A stretch of DNA of 64,000 nt, taken from Paracyclopina nana. Lineage: Eukaryota > Arthropoda > Copepoda > Cyclopoida > Cyclopettidae. The stretch lies in NCBI GenBank assembly GCA_019096065.1, contig JAGUCH010000003.1, positions 10,602,001 to 10,666,000 of the forward strand, read 5' to 3'. This document shows, piece after piece, positions 38,055-49,100 of this stretch (position 1 is its first letter; each line of letters opens with the position of its first letter). Both the position numbers and the translations under genes were made by a program. A model generated the notes under the pieces. It did not search any database. It was not told the DNA's origin and saw nothing but the letters and a program-made list of their open reading frames with translations.

Positions 38055-39263
38055 ATGAGATCAATACCTAGCTACACTTTGCTCCTGACTTTGCTTGCCA
38101 TCCATGCCAAATGTCAGGACACCGCCAATAACGAAGCATCCGCCTACGATGCTAGCTCATCGGTGAATAACTACAATTGGCTGGCTCCAGCAACTGGATT
38201 TGTGAGTTTAATTAATTAATTTTTTTTGGTAGCCCTTGATTGTATTTTTAAGGCCTCCGATGTATCTGCCTCAGCAACAGACTTGGAGCAAAGTCCCTCT
38301 TATGACGTTGACGCCGAGGGGTCTTATCGGAAACGGCTCCGTAAAAAGAATAGAAACGGTTCCCGTAAGAAGGGGAAGAAACGGCAAAAGACCCGAGTGA
38401 AGGAGTACGAATATTACGAGGATGACGAGGATTACTACTACGACAGGGATGACGGCTACAGTCCCCCTAGCTCGGGCTACAACGCGCCCAGTTATAACGC
38501 GCCGGCACCAAGCTACAGCGCGCCCAGCTACGAGGCGCCGAGCTACTCAGCGCCGTCAACAAGCTACGGCGCGCCCAGCTACGGCGGAGGTGGAGGAGAC
38601 GGGTTTAACGACTTTTTAAACGCTCTCGCGGCTTTCCTGCCCATCGGCCTTTTCTTGGCTGCAATCCCTCCAAATCTCATCACCATAAACACGGGGTATA
38701 ATTGAAAGCACGCTTTTTATGACATGCATTTAAATATTGGATTCTTTTTTGGATAATTTACAGGAAAAAGAAACGGTCCTTGGATGAACTTGAGAATCAG
38801 GTCGAAGAAGCCGTTTCAGCAGCCTACAGTTATCCTTATTTGGACAAAATCAGCCAGATGGGATTCGATCAGTTCATGTCCAACTTGAATTGCCAAAAGC
38901 AGTTATTTTGCGAAATGTCCCTTCGCGGATTGGAAGGAGATGCCAATATGGTGCAAAAAGTCTTCCACCAGCTGGCTGCTTAGTGAGTACTACCAATACT
39001 CTCAAGAATGAAAAAATGTACCTTTTTTATGAGCAATTTCACGAGCAATTTCTACGCGCGCGTCAATGCTCATAGAGAAAGTTGAACGCTTCAGTTAAAC
39101 AATTGAAAATGAAGGCTTTTTTCGTACTGCAAATCGTGGGCTAATTTCCATGATTTCCTTTTATGCTTTCAGTTCTCCACAAGTGGTTTCGGACATTTTA
39201 GGCTCCACTGACGTTTTCAGAGCTGCGCGGGAAGGAAATTGCAGCCATTTCAAGTGCAAATAA
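38055..39263 (+). CDS. Secreted protein with SYGAP repeats, hydrophobic patch and cysteine module (299 aa)
   Basis: Exons 38055-38201, 38253-38695, 38764-38982 and 39173-39263 join in frame. Residues 1-21 are a signal peptide (PSYTLLLTLLAIHAKCQ). A Lys/Arg-rich then Tyr/Asp-rich region leads to repeated PSYSAP/PSYGAP words (about 140-180), as in insect cuticle and resilin-like proteins. A hydrophobic patch (FLNALAAFLPIGLFLAAIP) is followed by a KKKRS dibasic site. The C-terminus has a C-x5-C pair (CQKQLFC) and a final GNCSHFKCK. The last part resembles the end of the gene at 52580. I infer an extracellular matrix or cuticle-related product. The donor at 38696 (GTATAA) is weak but keeps frame. 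Confidence 0.75.
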
Positions 39264-40364
39264 TCTAATTTAATAATGGTCTGCAAATCTGGTGTAATAA
39301 AACTCATTTTTGTCATTTTTTGGATGAAATTGATTATGCATGACCAATGTCAGCACCGCACCCATAATAACATCATTGGAGTGGGTAAATGGGTCACCAG
39401 CTCGGCCCCAAAAACCAGGAATGGATCGAAAAAAGAGAAACTCGGTCCTTGACACGGAATTCCGCGATTTAATTGCATTTCTGCTGGTTTCAAGTGGCAA
39501 AAATAATTTAGAGTTGACTCATGCCCTCAAATGATGGTTCTTACGCATTCGTGGGATTTCGCGGGATCGGGACACAAATGCTGAGAAATATACAGCTGCA
39601 TAAAGCCAATTTGGCACCCTGCCCGCGACTTCATGCCTTCAAACCTGAAGAAAGTTCCATATAAACCAGCTAAAACTACTGCACTATGGTACGTCGATCT
39701 ACCGCGCAGTTTAAAAAAGATTCCCATAATAGTTTTGCTCTACAAAATTAAAATTGCTAATAGCCTATTGTTACAATTCCAAATTCCAAATTCCAAATTA
39801 ATTGTGCAAGGCCATAATTGTAATGCATAATTGAAACGTTAAAAGTCTATCTTAAAATAGTAGTTGTTGTTTTTTATAGCTTATTGTTTGGAATTATTGA
39901 CCTATGTCCTTGATAAAAGTTTCACTGTGTGCATTTACACCATGCAGGTGGTTTTCCTGCTTAGATGAGCTCGTATAGGGGAACACACACTCACTCCACC
40001 GCCATTTTCCCGGCTTGCTTCGGGCCTTTTCCCTGTGTGAGTGCACGGATCCTTCATGCTTAGCTACTTGCACTCGTTCACTACTCCAGGACATTTCACT
40101 GCTGTACGCTATTTCCTATAACAGTGTCATCCAATCAACTCATTATCACTATCTGGCATTCCACCTGGACAGACGCATTTCAAAATCAAACCAATAAAGG
40201 TAAGCCCAATTTTGTTAAATAAAAAAAGGTTGTGAATTGGGAAAACTTTCAACTTTCAAGAGCATGGGAAATTCCTGTGACATTGCCACACATAGCTGCA
40301 AAATTTGAGGACATTGAAAATATAGTACATTTTTGTTTTCAAAAATACATTTTAGGTGGTGAAA
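39264..40364. other. Intergenic region and leader of the next gene
   Basis: Poly(A)-type signals follow the previous stop (taataaaac near 39295). A leader exon ending at 40199, then an intron at 40200-40355 (GTAAGC...TTTTAG), precedes the ATG at 40365. Short open frames in between have no support. AAATTCC is repeated three times near 39778. Confidence 0.5.
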
Positions 40365-43300
40365 ATGAGGACATTTGCCACAGCGGCGTTTCTACTGGCG
40401 TCAGCTGTCGTCGCGTCAGCTGTCGCGTTTCCGCAGGAAGTAAACACAAAGAAGCTGAGACAAGCCGAAATCAGAGCTTCCCTCATAACCAAAGACAACG
40501 TGGCTGAGTACATTGCCAATCAGAGGAAGAAAAAGGCTTTCCCGCTCAAAGTCCCCGAGCCTTTCATGGTCTCAACCAGCTTGAATGTCCAAGGCGAGAG
40601 CAACACAAGGAGAGGCCGGACATTTTTGGACAAAGATGGCAGTACTGTTGTTGTGGAAGGCGTGCGCCTGCCCGATGACCCATCTGATAAGGTCACGTGG
40701 AGGAATGGCCGCGTGATTAACAACGTTTTTGTCCCTGCCGGAGCCGCAGTTCCGGCTGAAACCAAGGTCCAACACAGGCAACCCAAGGCCTTCAATTTTG
40801 ATGATTTCTACCATGGAAGCAGTGGGCAAAGGCCAGCTTTGGGAGATAACTTGGCTGTGGAATCACGCAGTGACCAAGTGTACGTGGAACCTCCAGAAGA
40901 ATTCAAGGTAAATCCAATTAGAAACCATTGTCTCCTTTAAAGTCTCATTGCGTCACTTTTTAGTTTTTCCCACCTTACCAAAGAAGTTATTTTATGATTT
41001 CACCCTTTTTATCTCTTAGTTTTGGAGAGATGCCCAGTTAAAGTAGAAACGTGCTCGATTTGGAGATTTGAAAAGGAGAAAATGTGAAACTTCATTTATG
41101 AACTGAAGAAATCTGTTTTTTGGAGCAATTTACATGCACTCTTTTTAGCCTACGTTGAAAATAGGAAAAAGTAGTTGGTTTCACTGTGCTAACCAAGATT
41201 AATTCCCAATTGAGGAAAAAATGAGTGACGCTTGGTTAACATCCATTTGGCAACTTTTTGCTCCGCTGGTTTTCCTAGCTCCAAGCAGCAAAGAGCCATT
41301 TCACAGAGCAGATGACACATCTATAAAACTTATATCATATGAGAGAAATTCCCATGCTTGCACCATGATCAGAATTGCGTACCCCACTAAGTGTTTCGCC
41401 TTACCTTCAGTTGGATCTAAGTTGGATGTAAGTTGGATTTGGTAAGCCTTAATGCCAAGTTTTTTATATAGTGATATGTGACATATAAGTTGGTCATGTA
41501 AGTTGAAGATCATTTTTAAAATTTCTCTGAAATAACTATTTATTGCATCTTATAAATTCAATTATAAGTTGAAAAATTTCGGTAATGTAAGTTGTCAGAA
41601 AAACATTAGTTTTGCTCAATGTCAAATTATAAAGTTGATTATAATTTGTTTATACAACATTGTAAGCTGAAAATCAGTCGCTTGAAAAAAATAGTCATTT
41701 TCATATTGCTATATACCATAGAATGTTTTATTTAATGCAATTCATAGGTTGAATGAGAAATAAGCATTTGATATTTTGTTGAAATAAGGTAATATTGCCA
41801 TTATCAAACTTGAACACTTGATACAATCCCTCTCTGCTTGGAGCAGCTCTAGCTTCTCATAGTCAAGAACTGTCTTGTCATCTCTTTCAGTAGTTGTTTC
41901 CTCTTCTGCTCTCTTAGAAGAAGGCTTGTCCCTTTGAAGTAATTATCAGCTGATTATTAATTTTTTTCATTTGAAATGTACCTTTGCTAAGACATATTCA
42001 AATGGAAACTTCATAGGAGACGATACAAATGGCGCCTTGGATTGGATAGGGTTGGTCACCAAACACTGAACTTTCATGCCGATCGCTAGGTCGATCCTCT
42101 TACTTGAAAACCCAACCATTGGATTGAAGTTGACTATTTCCAAAATCGGGTTTTTTAAGCATACCAAAGCATCATCCAAAGCCAAGTGGGTGACAGGCAG
42201 GCTTTTTATCAAATAAATTACAATCACCTGAGTGTATTCTGCTCCAGGAATCTCAGGAGACAAGCTTTTTGCATCTTGAACGTTGGATTGCAGTGATTTT
42301 TAATGATTTTATCTTTGTAGGCAGTTTTTTTAACTTTGGTTTTATCCACCTTTGATTTGGCGAATTTATTTATTATTTTGGCAGCTGAATATTTGGGCAG
42401 CTGAATTCATTGGGGTCAATTGTTAAATTATTGGTCACCTTAAAACCATCCCTTATAAGCAACTGAAAAATTCAATTGCAATTGGTTTTGTAAGTTGTCC
42501 ATTGGTCAAATTATTGTAATTTGTGATGATTTCATTTATCACCAAATTATTTCCATAAATTATAATAATTTGAAAATAATTTGTGTCAGTTACGGCCAAC
42601 TTATTCGATTGGCAAATAAGTTGAAAATCATACTTTTATAAGTCATGATAGACAAATTATCGGCCATAAATTACAGTAATTTTTAGGTAAGCCAAAAATC
42701 AGTTTGGCGGCAAGAGCGAAAACACTTAGTGGGGTACAGGTTCAGTGGTGAATTCTTGTGTAAAAATCTTAATTAAGATAGATTGTGTGGTAATTATCTG
42801 ATTTTCATTTTTGCCTTTCAGTCTCAGCAAGCTCGAGATTACAAATTTCATGCCGGAAGTACCAACAAAGGCCAACCTGTTTACTATGTCGTTGAGGAGC
42901 CGGATTCACTCCACTCTGACAGGAGTCCATACGACTTTGAGCCAGCTGATACGCACACGAGCCTGAGCTCCCAAGTATCCGATTACACCCACAGCGGATT
43001 CACTCAGGCCAATTCCAACGATTTCGTCATCAAAGAGCACACTTACACCATGTGTCCCGGTTGTCCCACTTTTAGCATCCCAGTCCCAATTCCCAAAGCC
43101 TCACATGGCAGCCTCACTGAGGAGAGCTCCAATGGAGCTGTGGACTATCAGCATGCTCGAAACAGGACATTTTTGCAGAAAATCGGCGATCGCATTGTCA
43201 ACGGGATCAATAAGGTGCAGAGGAACGTTTTGTCGGTGATCGATCCCATTCTGGAGACTGGCAACAATTTGCTTGGAATTGAGGACAACAAGATTGAGGA

Positions 43301-43493
43301 GAAGATTGACAAAACACCCAGCTCCAAAGAGGGCAGCTCTGGCAATTATTTGCCCCTGGCCATTGCGGGCGTGGCCGCAATGGCACTCACTGCATTCGTG
43401 GCCAGCTCAGCTCCGACGACGCAATATTTGTCAAGTGAAAATACGGCGAGATCCCTCGATTTTGTGCAAAAATCCATTGAAAAGTACGATTAA
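40365..43493 (+). CDS. Secreted protein with CPGCP motif, insect-type, unknown function (404 aa)
   Basis: Two coding exons, 40365-40907 and 42822-43493, join in phase 0; a leader intron ends at 40355. The protein has a signal peptide (TFATAAFLLASAVVASAVA) and a long polar region. The central motif TMCPGCPTFSIPVPIPK carries the only close Cys pair, and a near-C-terminal hydrophobic patch (YLPLAIAGVAAMALTAFVASSAP) follows. The CPGCP-proline pattern reminds me of uncharacterised insect secreted proteins, but I cannot name a family. The 1.9-kb intron is mostly an inserted transposon (41382-42734); the splice sites are intact, so expression need not be lost. An AATAAA-type signal follows near 43632. 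Confidence 0.7.
41382..42734. mobile_element. 1.35-kb DNA transposon remnant in an intron, TA target duplication
   Basis: Terminal repeats are CCCCACTAAGTGTTT at 41382-41396 and its exact reverse complement at 42720-42734, with TA flanking both ends (41380-41381 and 42735-42736). Both subterminal regions are full of (A/G)TAAGTTG words (about 41409-41600 and 42480-42630), the same layout as the large transposon but with a different motif. Inside, - strand frames at about 41820-42300 encode a partial protein (PEIPGAEYTQ.. and IDLAIGMKVQCLV..) that I do not recognise. They do not join into a complete gene. It is probably a non-autonomous derivative. Confidence 0.75.
41967..42263 (-). pseudogene. 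Partial coding remnant inside the intronic transposon
   Basis: An open frame of 98 codons with protein-like composition. It includes LPVTHLALDDALVCLKNPILE and VGFSSKRIDLAIGMKVQC, and a possible continuation before the terminal repeat with a Glu/Lys-rich stretch (KRAEEETTTERDDK). Splice frames do not match, so it looks decayed. No domain is recognised; by position it may derive from the element's autonomous partner. Confidence 0.45.
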
Positions 43494-44631
43494 TAATATG
43501 TAATCCCCACCACATATACATGAGTTTATACCAATAATGTACCTATCTATGCTAACTCGAAATACTTCATTTGTACTATTATATATGTATAGGATTTGCC
43601 ATAAAAAGACAGTATTTTTAGGGACTACAGAAATAAACTATTATAACTATTTTAATTGGTGTTTTATTTATTTCTTTATGATGAATTATACAATAAGTTT
43701 ACGGTTGTAATTGGCACCATTTCCCATATATGTTGCATCACGAAAGTTCTTATTTGCCATAAAATGTGACGTAGGACTTGAAATTCCAAATCTCTTCATG
43801 CAAAACTCATCACAAGGTCGAATTGCAGCAATTGGATGTCTTCCTTCAACTGTTTTTCCTCTCGTCATCGTTGCAACGACCTATGAAATCATTTTTTACC
43901 TTCAAAAGTCAACGCGTGACCTAATTCCAATTATGCCGAACTTGCCTTTGTGTAATGTATATGAGTAATTCATATACTACTTTTTCCCAACGAATAGCTG
44001 CAATGTTTTTGCGTCCAGGTCCGTTTTTTCGCGTATTGACATTCTTGGCTATCAATTTCCCCCATCTTTTATCTCTCTCTCTCATATATAGAAGTAGATG
44101 ACCATGAGAAATTTCTAGGAACGAAACCAGACTCAGACTTTGGACTGTCTGCACTCGCGCACCTCATCAAAGGCGAAGCATATTTAATATTCGTCGATAC
44201 ATCAATCAAATTATGTACGTGCCTTTTTTATGCATAAATTCAGCCTAAATTGAATAGCTCACTTTCGCTCCGGAATGCGAAAATCACGTGGGAATCTTGA
44301 TGAGCATGCATAAAAAAAATTTGTGCAATTTTTTAATTATGGTTGATTTTGCCAGGTTGCGGCCCAGTGTGCTATTTTTCACGAGCAATTAGGTCTAACA
44401 TGCGAAGAAAGGCGACTCTTGTCCTTGACCACGTCAAATTCCATGTCGTCAAAGTTACTCGGAGCTGTCATCTCATGTCACCAGCGTATCTCATCTCAAT
44501 CCCTCATGTGGCAAGTTTGGGGCTAACCTCTCGCGCTCCTTACCAGCTCCATTTATTAAGCTAGTTATGATTCCTCCACCGACTCCGAGACAATTCTTGC
44601 TTTGATATCCAAAAAGCCACATAAATATACC
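43494..44631. other. Intergenic region between two secreted-protein genes
   Basis: Holds the 3' UTR of the preceding gene and the promoter of the next. Open frames on both strands here are short and unsupported. Confidence 0.5.
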
Positions 44632-46176
44632 ATGGAAGCCCTGGTCAAAATCCTCCTCCTCATTATTGGAGCCTTGCACAAGTAAGACACTCATCTTGAG
44701 AATTATATAGGAGGATTTAGCACATTTTATTTTCAATGTCATTGCAGAAATGCTCACTGCCAAGTTGTCTCCCTTTTTGATTACGAGGATCATTTCGGGG
44801 CAATCAGTACAAATCAAATATTCGAGGTTCAACCAGCCAACTCTTTTGTGTCATCAGTCAAAACGTCAACGCCTCCAGTTATCCCTTTGGCAGAGATAAT
44901 ACTGGTCAATCGTGACAAAACCTCACTTTTTGACAACGAGCCTGTTGCAGTGCAGCAGAAAAAGGCCAATAATAAGGCTACGAGGAGTAAGATTCTGCCT
45001 TCAAGGCAACCAGTTCCCCCACTAGCTTCGCGACAATCAGCGCCATCTATTGAAGAAAGGAGTGAGTCGTACGGGCAATTTTCCACCATACGCCAGCAAT
45101 CCGGACCCAAGGATACATACCAACTGCATGGCCAAGATCCGGATGGAAAGAACACCCAAATCATCATCAACTTGAGCAACGAGCCAAAATCCTATGTGGG
45201 ATATGATGGCCATAAGAAAGAGCAAAACAGCCAAAGTGATCAGAATTTGCTTGCCAATGGCTTCATTGGACCTCCAGCTCCTCCAACAGGGTTCCCACCT
45301 GCACCTCCACCTGTGCCGATCGCCACACCTGCTCCACCTGCTACCACGACCACAACAACTGCTGCACCTATAACGCAAGGATATAATAATCATGGGTATC
45401 CTCAATATGCTACTCCGAGTCAGGCTCCAAATCTAGATCCCATTTACTATGGCACTCCAATTGCTCCGGTTCCTCCACCACAGCCACAATCAGAGCCTAC
45501 CATAGCAGCTCCACCTCAGCAAGCTCCGGTTCAGTCTTATGGAGCTCCAGCTCAACAAGCTCCAGTTCAGTCTTATGGAGCTCCTGCTCAACAAGCTCCA
45601 GTTCAGTCTTATGGAGCTCCAGCTCAACAAGCTCCAGTTCAGTCTTATGGAGCTCCTCAAGCTCCTCCACAACAAAGTGATCCAATCATTCTTCAAGAGA
45701 CTCAGTTCATGATGCCAGCCTTGACACTAAGCTGGGCTCAGCCCAAGATCATCCAGCAGCAAAGAGCTCCTCCACAAAAGCCATCCTACAATGCTCCTGC
45801 AAACAATGCCAATGATGCTTCTTCAGCTGATTATGATGACAATGACAGCAGGGGCCAAAATGATGGAGTTCATTATCATGTGCATGTCAATGACTTGGAC
45901 GATGTGCAGCAACTGGATCAAATATTCCAAGAGCAGGCTCCTCAAGGGCAGCAGTCACCAAGACCAAGGCCAAGGCAGAGGCCTCAAAGCAATCCTTCTG
46001 GAAGGCACAACTACAATAATAATCGGAGGCCATCGGACCCAAGACGAAACAACAGACCTCAATCTGATTTCTTGGGGTTGAACACAAACGGGCTGAATGA
46101 ACTGCTCAAGCTCAAGTGCTTCATTTGGTGCTTCTTCTCCCAAGCCGAATTTGATCGGAATCAAAGGAAAAAGTAA
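44632..46176 (+). CDS. Secreted Pro/Gln/Tyr-rich repeat protein (492 aa)
   Basis: Exons 44632-44681 and 44748-46176 join as AA+A. A signal peptide (MEALVKILLLIIGALH..C) is followed by a mostly low-complexity protein. It contains a Pro/Thr/Ala stretch (PAPPATTTTTTAAPI) and four 36-bp tandem units of QAPVQSYGAPAQ type (45520-45660). A further Asn/Asp-rich and Arg/Pro/Gln-rich tail (PRPRPRQRPQ) follows. The SYGAP words match those in the gene at 38055, and the profile fits insect cuticle, chorion or resilin-like extracellular proteins. There is no enzymatic domain. AATAAA follows near 46225. Function beyond secretion is inference. Confidence 0.75.
45520..45660 (+). repeat. 36-bp tandem repeat in the secreted Pro/Gln/Tyr-rich gene
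   Basis: Four near-identical 36-bp units encode QQAPVQSYGAPA; units alternate between gctccagct and gctcctgct endings, suggesting recent unequal exchange. Confidence 0.85.
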
Positions 46177-49100
46177 TTGAATCTCAGCATATAATTTGCC
46201 GACAATCTCATAAACAAGGATCTTAATAAACCCAATTCAACAAGTTTTGATTTTATTGGTTACAATCTCAAAACCTTTCCTCGTCAATATTTATCGAATT
46301 GAGTGGGAGGTTGCGTGACAACTTTTTGCCAATGTTCCGCTTGACAACAAAGATTTATTGAGCGAAACCAGCTTCGCTGAGATGAGATTTATGATTAATT
46401 GCTCATTTAAGTTTTTTAATGAGATTTATTACATATGTGCAGTGAGCAATTAAAGTACTTGTCATAAATATTAAGCGGAAATTTATCTGAGGTTGAAATC
46501 AAAACAAATGAATGCGTTTTAAATTGTGAACAAGCATGGTGGTGGCATATGACTAAATTGCGAAATTTCCCTCATGCTTCAAGACTTCTTTCCACATGAA
46601 TATTTTATCACTACTCACTGCTTGTTTTAATAATTATTGCGAAAACCTGGTAAAACAGTCAGCATTTACCTCTGGTCAAGGTTGCCAGCTGTGTAATTCA
46701 TTTCGTTGCGTCAATTATCACATTCACATCCAAAGTTTTTGGAATAAACCAGTCTCGTTTATCTTTCCTAATGAAAATGCGCTTCTTGCCTCCATTTAAT
46801 ACATCATCAATGGCAAACCAGCCGAGCTAGCAAAGTAGAAAGTTGGCAATTAATTAATTGTGGAGCAACAGCAGAAATGAAACGTTTCCTGGATGTAGAA
46901 TTGTTGCAATCTTCTTCAAAAAATGTTCATAGAAATAGGAAAATTAATTGTTTTTACACTCCAAATTCTACTAAATGTACATATTTCCCGAGAACAGAAA
47001 AGAAGTGATTTAATTTTATAGCTGTGTGCCACTTTAGCTATTATAACCAATATGCTAATTTGTAACACACTGATCAGCAAAGGGAAAAAGGAAAAGTTTC
47101 AGCAGCTAGCCTGAACATACTGCATGCTATAGTTTATGCCACAATTGTAGACCGATCAGGCATTAAACTGTGGGAAATTCATATGACGGCAAAAGCCAAA
47201 GAGGAAAGTTGAGATTTCACATGTACGAAAATTTCTCACCACACACACATTTGGTATTTTACAAGAAGAAGTGACACTTGAAATGCTTAAAAAATGTTAC
47301 ACCTAACAGAAAAAAACGAGAGGACAACCTAGCTGCAAGCTTGCAGCACTTATCACGTGATAATCATATTTTCGTGTCAGCTCGTTTGCTTCTTGCAAGT
47401 CATACGTGCTATTTAGAGCTTTATCCTGTGGCCTCACTAAAGAGGGCATAACTGTACCTATTTATGTGTATATGAACAGTTGAGGAAAATTTGGGAAATC
47501 ATTGCAGTACACGTGGCCAATTTATCAGTTCGAATCTCCACGTGGTTGTAACGGAGACTTGAAGGTCAAATAATGTTTCGGATATATACCTGTCAAATGA
47601 TGCCATTGAAGCATTCATTCCATTAGCAGTTCACACTGGACAAAATCAGTTGAATTTCCGAATTGATCAATCATGGAATTTCTCGGCCAAATTAGTTGAT
47701 GCACAGCACTTGCATACCACATGTGGAAAAGTTCAAGATTTTGGGATTCGCCCACTGAAAAGTGACACACTGGCCTGGCTGAAACCTTGCAGCCAAATCC
47801 TTGACCAACTTTTACTTTGTGTTTTCAAGGTGATTTTGGAAGAAAATTCTGCCCTAAATTATACTTTGTGGATCGAGGTTGCGAGCGTACGAGCTTCATT
47901 TCAATTTGTGCCACGAACATGAAAATTGACCATCATTGTTCAGGGAAAGTTTTGATGGAATATTCAACATATGTCGTGATTTATGGCTTCATTTTTGAGC
48001 TACCAAAAAAAAAGAGTAATATCATTATTTTGAGCATATTTCAGAGCCATAAAAATAATGCACCCATGTGGTAAAAAAATGGGAAATCATGTCAGACTTG
48101 ATTTACGATTTGGGCTTACCGAGAAGGGCCTTGAGTCAGCGAAAACCATCGATTACTTCATTATAGAGATTGGGCTCTTTTAGCAGCTAAAAACGAAGGC
48201 CACAGCTGTGCGAAAAAATTCGAGTTGGAAAACCAAACTAACAAATAATTAGTGTAGCATATAATGTGGAAGCCAAAAGGTAATTGCTGAAAATGGAATA
48301 TAACCTTGCTGGTTAAGTCCAAGGTTTCCTTCGTGAGAGTTAGCTGCCCACGAGGCACAAATATTTAGCTTCTCCACAGAAATTATATTTTATAGCTTAT
48401 CCTATAACGAGTCCTGCTAAATCAACGAGATTCCTGTAATATCAATAAAATGCCAAGTTTGACCTAAATTAGCGCAGCTTCTCCTATTCAATTATTTGCC
48501 TGCCAATTAAGTTTTCCATAGGCTTCACTTCAATTCAAGGCCTGTCAAAATTGCCAAGTCATTGATTTTTCCCTTGGTGGTGGCAAAGTCTGGAAGAAAA
48601 CGTACACATATATGTGTGTGATGGTCGAATTTGAGGTGGCCTAGTCTTCAGGCAGCGAGGCAGGCTAACAGGTTTTAGGCCATTGCACTAAGAAAACCGT
48701 TTGTCGACCGAGAAATGGTTAGCTCACCACCACCATATTATACATAGCCCAAGATAACTGGCTAAAAGTTGAGAGACTGCAAGGTCAAAAGCTTGCCAGT
48801 AAATTCGGCTTGCCCATCACGTCTCGTAAAATGCTCAGGCCCGCGCCAAGTTCATCTGGAAACCGAAAATTTCATCATAGCATTATAATACTGTGGAAGT
48901 GACCAAACAACTGAATTTAGAGGACTTTCATTGTACCAAAATCCACGCCTTGAGGAAGGTCAGCTGAGCTGCATGCGCTGTCATGAATATAGGGTGGCAT
49001 CATCTGCAAATGCGCACGTGGTTTTCAAGAGTATACTATAGTACATAAATAAAGGCTGAAAAGTTGCGAAACTGCCATTCAAGACGCCTTTTTATGATCA

